In this document: positions 21,417 to 23,243 of the stretch, piece by piece
How the letters are laid out: each line of letters starts with the position of its first letter
How positions within the stretch are numbered: the first letter of the stretch is position 1
Assembly: GCA_938039975.1 (NCBI GenBank)
Contig: CALHTM010000018.1
Span: 1-23,243 of the forward strand
DNA from: an uncultured Candidatus Saccharibacteria bacterium
GTDB taxonomy: Bacteria; Patescibacteriota; Saccharimonadia; Saccharimonadales; Saccharimonadaceae
Length of the DNA stretch: 23,243 nucleotides
Direction of reading: 5' to 3'
Notes under the pieces: generated by a model
The model's database searches: none
What the model was told of the DNA's origin: nothing
Seen by the model: the letters and a program-made list of their open reading frames with translations, nothing else
Made by a program: the position numbers and the translations under genes

Positions 21417-21425
21417 AATGTACCA
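21417..21425 (-). promoter_or_regulatory. Extended -10, leaderless promoter of the 20448-21410 gene
   Basis: Minus strand TGG-TACATT (-10 at 21417-21422), then AAACGT and the ATG at 21410. No good -35 is seen; the TGn extension would compensate. Confidence 0.6.
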
Positions 21426-21458
21426 TACTATTGAGGCAAAGGCGATATTTTCATTCGC

Positions 21459-21488
21459 TTTTCAGTAAAATTCCTAACGTGCTAGAAT
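21459..21488 (+). promoter_or_regulatory. Extended -10, leaderless promoter of the CPBP gene
   Basis: TTTTCA (4 of 6 matches) lies 18 nt before TAGAAT (21483-21488), which carries the TGC extension, identical to the SPFH -10. AAACCT then separates it from the ATG at 21495. No Shine-Dalgarno. Confidence 0.65.
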
Positions 21489-21494
21489 AAACCT

Positions 21495-22334
21495 ATGTTC
21501 ACAGAGCGCGCTAAAAATCCGTTGTCACTTTGTCTATTGCTGTATTTTACATGTTTCGCTGTGCGAATGTGGGAATTTTTAGCTTTGCGTACCGATCAAT
21601 CAGCACTCAGTGAGAATATAGTGCATAAAATTTTCGGCATAGTGATAATTTTCGTTTGCCTGAAATATTTGCACGCTCATTGGCGCGACATTGGCTTTAC
21701 ACGCAAAAATTGGCTGAAAAATATCGGCCTGGGACTTGCCTTGGGGTTTTGTTTTTATACAGTTACGCTGCTGATCGAATTCGGATTTCTGTATTTTTCC
21801 AGCGCTAAACCTAACATTTTAATGAAGGCTGGCGGTTTTTCACTCGCTAGCACCGAACAATTCGTCGGCGCGGGAATTGGGTCAATTATTATATTTAATA
21901 TATTCAATGTCTGGATGGAAGAAGGCCTGTTTCGCGGATTGTTCGAGAAATTACTGCGCCAAAAATATAAATTTGCGGCAACGGTTTTCATAAGCGCCCT
22001 GCTGTTCGGACTTTGGCATGTAGCAATGCCGATTCGATCGTTCCTTGACGGCGAGTTTTCGCTGGTTCAGACGGCAATTTTTAGCGTTGGCTATGTTTTG
22101 TTCGCTTTCATGTTTGGATTAAAAATGAGCTGGCTATATAAAATGACAGGAAGTTTGTGGCTTGGCGCAGCAGATCACTTTTTCAATAATGCGATAATTA
22201 ATATTGTGCATGTCGTCTCAAACCAAGGAAATGATAGCTTGCAAATTGCGCGAATATTCTTAGCGCAAACTTTGTCGTTTATTTTTGTGTGGATTTTATG
22301 GCGAAGATTCAATAAAAAGTCTATCAGCGGTTAG
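21495..22334 (+). CDS. CPBP family intramembrane glutamic protease
   Basis: 279 aa with about eight membrane segments. The CPBP (Abi/CAAX-like) motifs are all present: EE pair E142-E143 with R147 in WMEEGLFRGLFEKLL, FGLWHV with H175, and ADHFFNN with H228 and N231/N232. Family members are Rce1-like glutamic proteases that cut within or near membranes; bacterial examples process peptides or give immunity to bacteriocins. No peptide precursor gene is next to it, so the substrate is unknown. It is a single gene whose 3' end overlaps the convergent rarA gene by 11 bp. Confidence 0.92.
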   Translation: MFTERAKNPLSLCLLLYFTCFAVRMWEFLALRTDQSALSENIVHKIFGIVIIFVCLKYLHAHWRDIGFTRKNWLKNIGLGLALGFCFYTVTLLIEFGFLYFSSAKPNILMKAGGFSLASTEQFVGAGIGSIIIFNIFNVWMEEGLFRGLFEKLLRQKYKFAATVFISALLFGLWHVAMPIRSFLDGEFSLVQTAIFSVGYVLFAFMFGLKMSWLYKMTGSLWLGAADHFFNNAIINIVHVVSNQGNDSLQIARIFLAQTLSFIFVWILWRRFNKKSISG

Positions 22335-23243
22335 AAGATTCTTCCCTAATTTCTTCCGGTAAGAATCCTTTTTTGTGCTGGAAGCCAGCTTGCCATTTGT
22401 AATCTTTGGCGTAACCTAGGTCTTTCATTAGTTTAGTTGACGCATTGCGAAGATGCAGCGGCACCGGCGAGTTCGGGTACTTGTGCGCCAGAGAAAAAGC
22501 CTCATTCATCAAATCAGTAATCTCGCGGGACTTCTGGCTGCGAGCCAGGGCGATAGCGCAGTGGAATAAATTATATTTGGCTTCGGGTAGCCCAACGCGC
22601 TCCACTGCTTCAAAGGCAGCAACTGCCAAGCTCAGCGCGCCGTTACCCGCCAGCCCAATGTCTTCTGACGCGAAAATCACCATCCGCCGAGCGATGAATT
22701 TCGGGTCTTCGCCAGCGTCAATCATGCGTGCCAAATAATACGCCGCAGCCACCGCGTCGCTACCGCGCAGCGACTTGATGAACGCCGAAATGACATCATA
22801 ATGCACATCGCCCTTTTTGTCATAGCCCGGCAATCGCCGTTGAGCCGCGGCCTTGACCACCTCGGGCGTGACCTTCCCGCCAAAACTCAATGCCAATTCC
22901 AAATTACCCAAGGCCACCCGCGCGTCGCCGTCCGCTAATTCCGCCAGATAGTCCAGAGCTTTGGGCGACACCCGATTGGTTTGTTTCAAAACTTTGAGCG
23001 CCCGCTTCAGCACCAATATAATTTCATCTTTGGTCAGCTGTTGGAGCACCAACACCCGCGTCCGGCTGAGCAGCGGCGTGATCACCTCAAAGCTCGGGTT
23101 CTCGGTGGTCGCGCCAATCAAGGTGATCAGCCCGCTCTCGACGTGCGGCAAAAACGCATCTTGCTGCGCCTTGTTAAAGCGATGGATTTCATCGACAAAC
23201 AAGATTGTCCTCAATCCTAAATTCCAGTTTTGCCTGGCGTGTT
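22324..23243 (-). CDS. rarA: Replication-associated recombination protein A (RarA/MgsA), N-terminus beyond window
   Basis: 305 residues are visible; the frame stays open to the window edge (through ARQNWNLGLRT), so the N-terminal ~110 residues with Walker A are outside, not missing. Seen are Walker B TILFVDEIHRFNKAQQDAF, sensor 1 GATTENPSFEVI, SRTRV, and the sensor 2 helix ELADGDARVALGNLE, then the tetramerisation/C-terminal domain with YDKKGDVHYDVISAFIKSLRGSD, YYLARMIDAGEDP and IFASEDIGLA. RarA is a clamp-loader-like AAA+ ATPase acting at stalled replication forks. The internal TTG at 23214 could be read as a start but lies within Walker B and is not one. Confidence 0.97.
   Translation of the reverse strand, partial: HARQNWNLGLRTILFVDEIHRFNKAQQDAFLPHVESGLITLIGATTENPSFEVITPLLSRTRVLVLQQLTKDEIILVLKRALKVLKQTNRVSPKALDYLAELADGDARVALGNLELALSFGGKVTPEVVKAAAQRRLPGYDKKGDVHYDVISAFIKSLRGSDAVAAAYYLARMIDAGEDPKFIARRMVIFASEDIGLAGNGALSLAVAAFEAVERVGLPEAKYNLFHCAIALARSQKSREITDLMNEAFSLAHKYPNSPVPLHLRNASTKLMKDLGYAKDYKWQAGFQHKKGFLPEEIREESSNR

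Noticed and set aside
23212..23214. TTG as the start codon of a short RarA-like protein
   Set aside because: The frame is open to the window edge and the TTG lies inside the Walker B segment, so the gene simply continues outside the window.
1..23243. UGA recoding (as in some other CPR lineages)
   Set aside because: Several conserved genes end at UGA in the expected place and no conserved frame continues through UGA.
1..23243. CRISPR arrays, insertion sequences, integrases or prophage genes
   Set aside because: No spaced direct repeats, transposase or integrase motifs were found on either strand.

Overview
The window looks like a small-genome, host-associated bacterium, most likely Candidatus Saccharibacteria (TM7, Patescibacteria/CPR). 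This is inferred from protein style, not from a search. Genes are closely packed and include several short, unannotatable membrane proteins with Pro/Gln-rich tails. There is a membrane-tethered CAP-domain protein, a MoxR/DUF58/VWA/TPR operon and housekeeping genes (typA, rarA). UGA is used as a normal stop (for example at the ends of the CsoR-like, first VWA and RarA genes), which argues against the UGA-recoding CPR lineages.

Layout. (1) 1-2800: 5' part of tRNA-Phe (minus strand); an autoregulated metal-sensing pair, a CsoR/RcnR-family repressor plus a His-tailed DUF4396 membrane protein; a Pro/Gln-rich membrane protein divergent from a stomatin/slipin (SPFH) gene and a DUF4342 gene. (2) 2795-3997: alpha/beta hydrolase. 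(3) 4215-10212: a seven-gene plus-strand operon of a degenerate phosphoribosyltransferase-like protein, MoxR AAA+ ATPase, DUF58 protein, single-pass membrane protein, two membrane VWA proteins and a TPR protein, with overlapping junctions, equivalent to the Bat/MoxR systems. (4) 10346-10421: tRNA-Gly(GCC) with an unusual tertiary pair. (5) 10520-13958: a visibly more A+T-rich accessory stretch with a HEPN-like gene, an unrecognised 391-aa gene, a divergent FkbM-type methyltransferase and about 440 bp of apparently decayed sequence. (6) 13959-19801: CAP-domain protein, tRNA-Gly(CCC), MFS transporter, typA and a GH13 alpha-glucosidase. (7) 19861-23243: two Pro/Gln-rich membrane proteins, a CPBP protease and the C-terminal part of rarA, which runs off the window end.

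The strongest cross-window signal is regulatory. Seven genes have a sigma70-type -10 hexamer followed by only 6 or 7 nucleotides and then the ATG, with no Shine-Dalgarno. They should make leaderless mRNAs. They include the CsoR-like repressor, whose textbook promoter carries a perfect operator palindrome in its spacer. Other genes, mainly inside operons, have ordinary Shine-Dalgarno sequences. typA appears to use a third arrangement, with a hairpin between a distant Shine-Dalgarno and its ATG.
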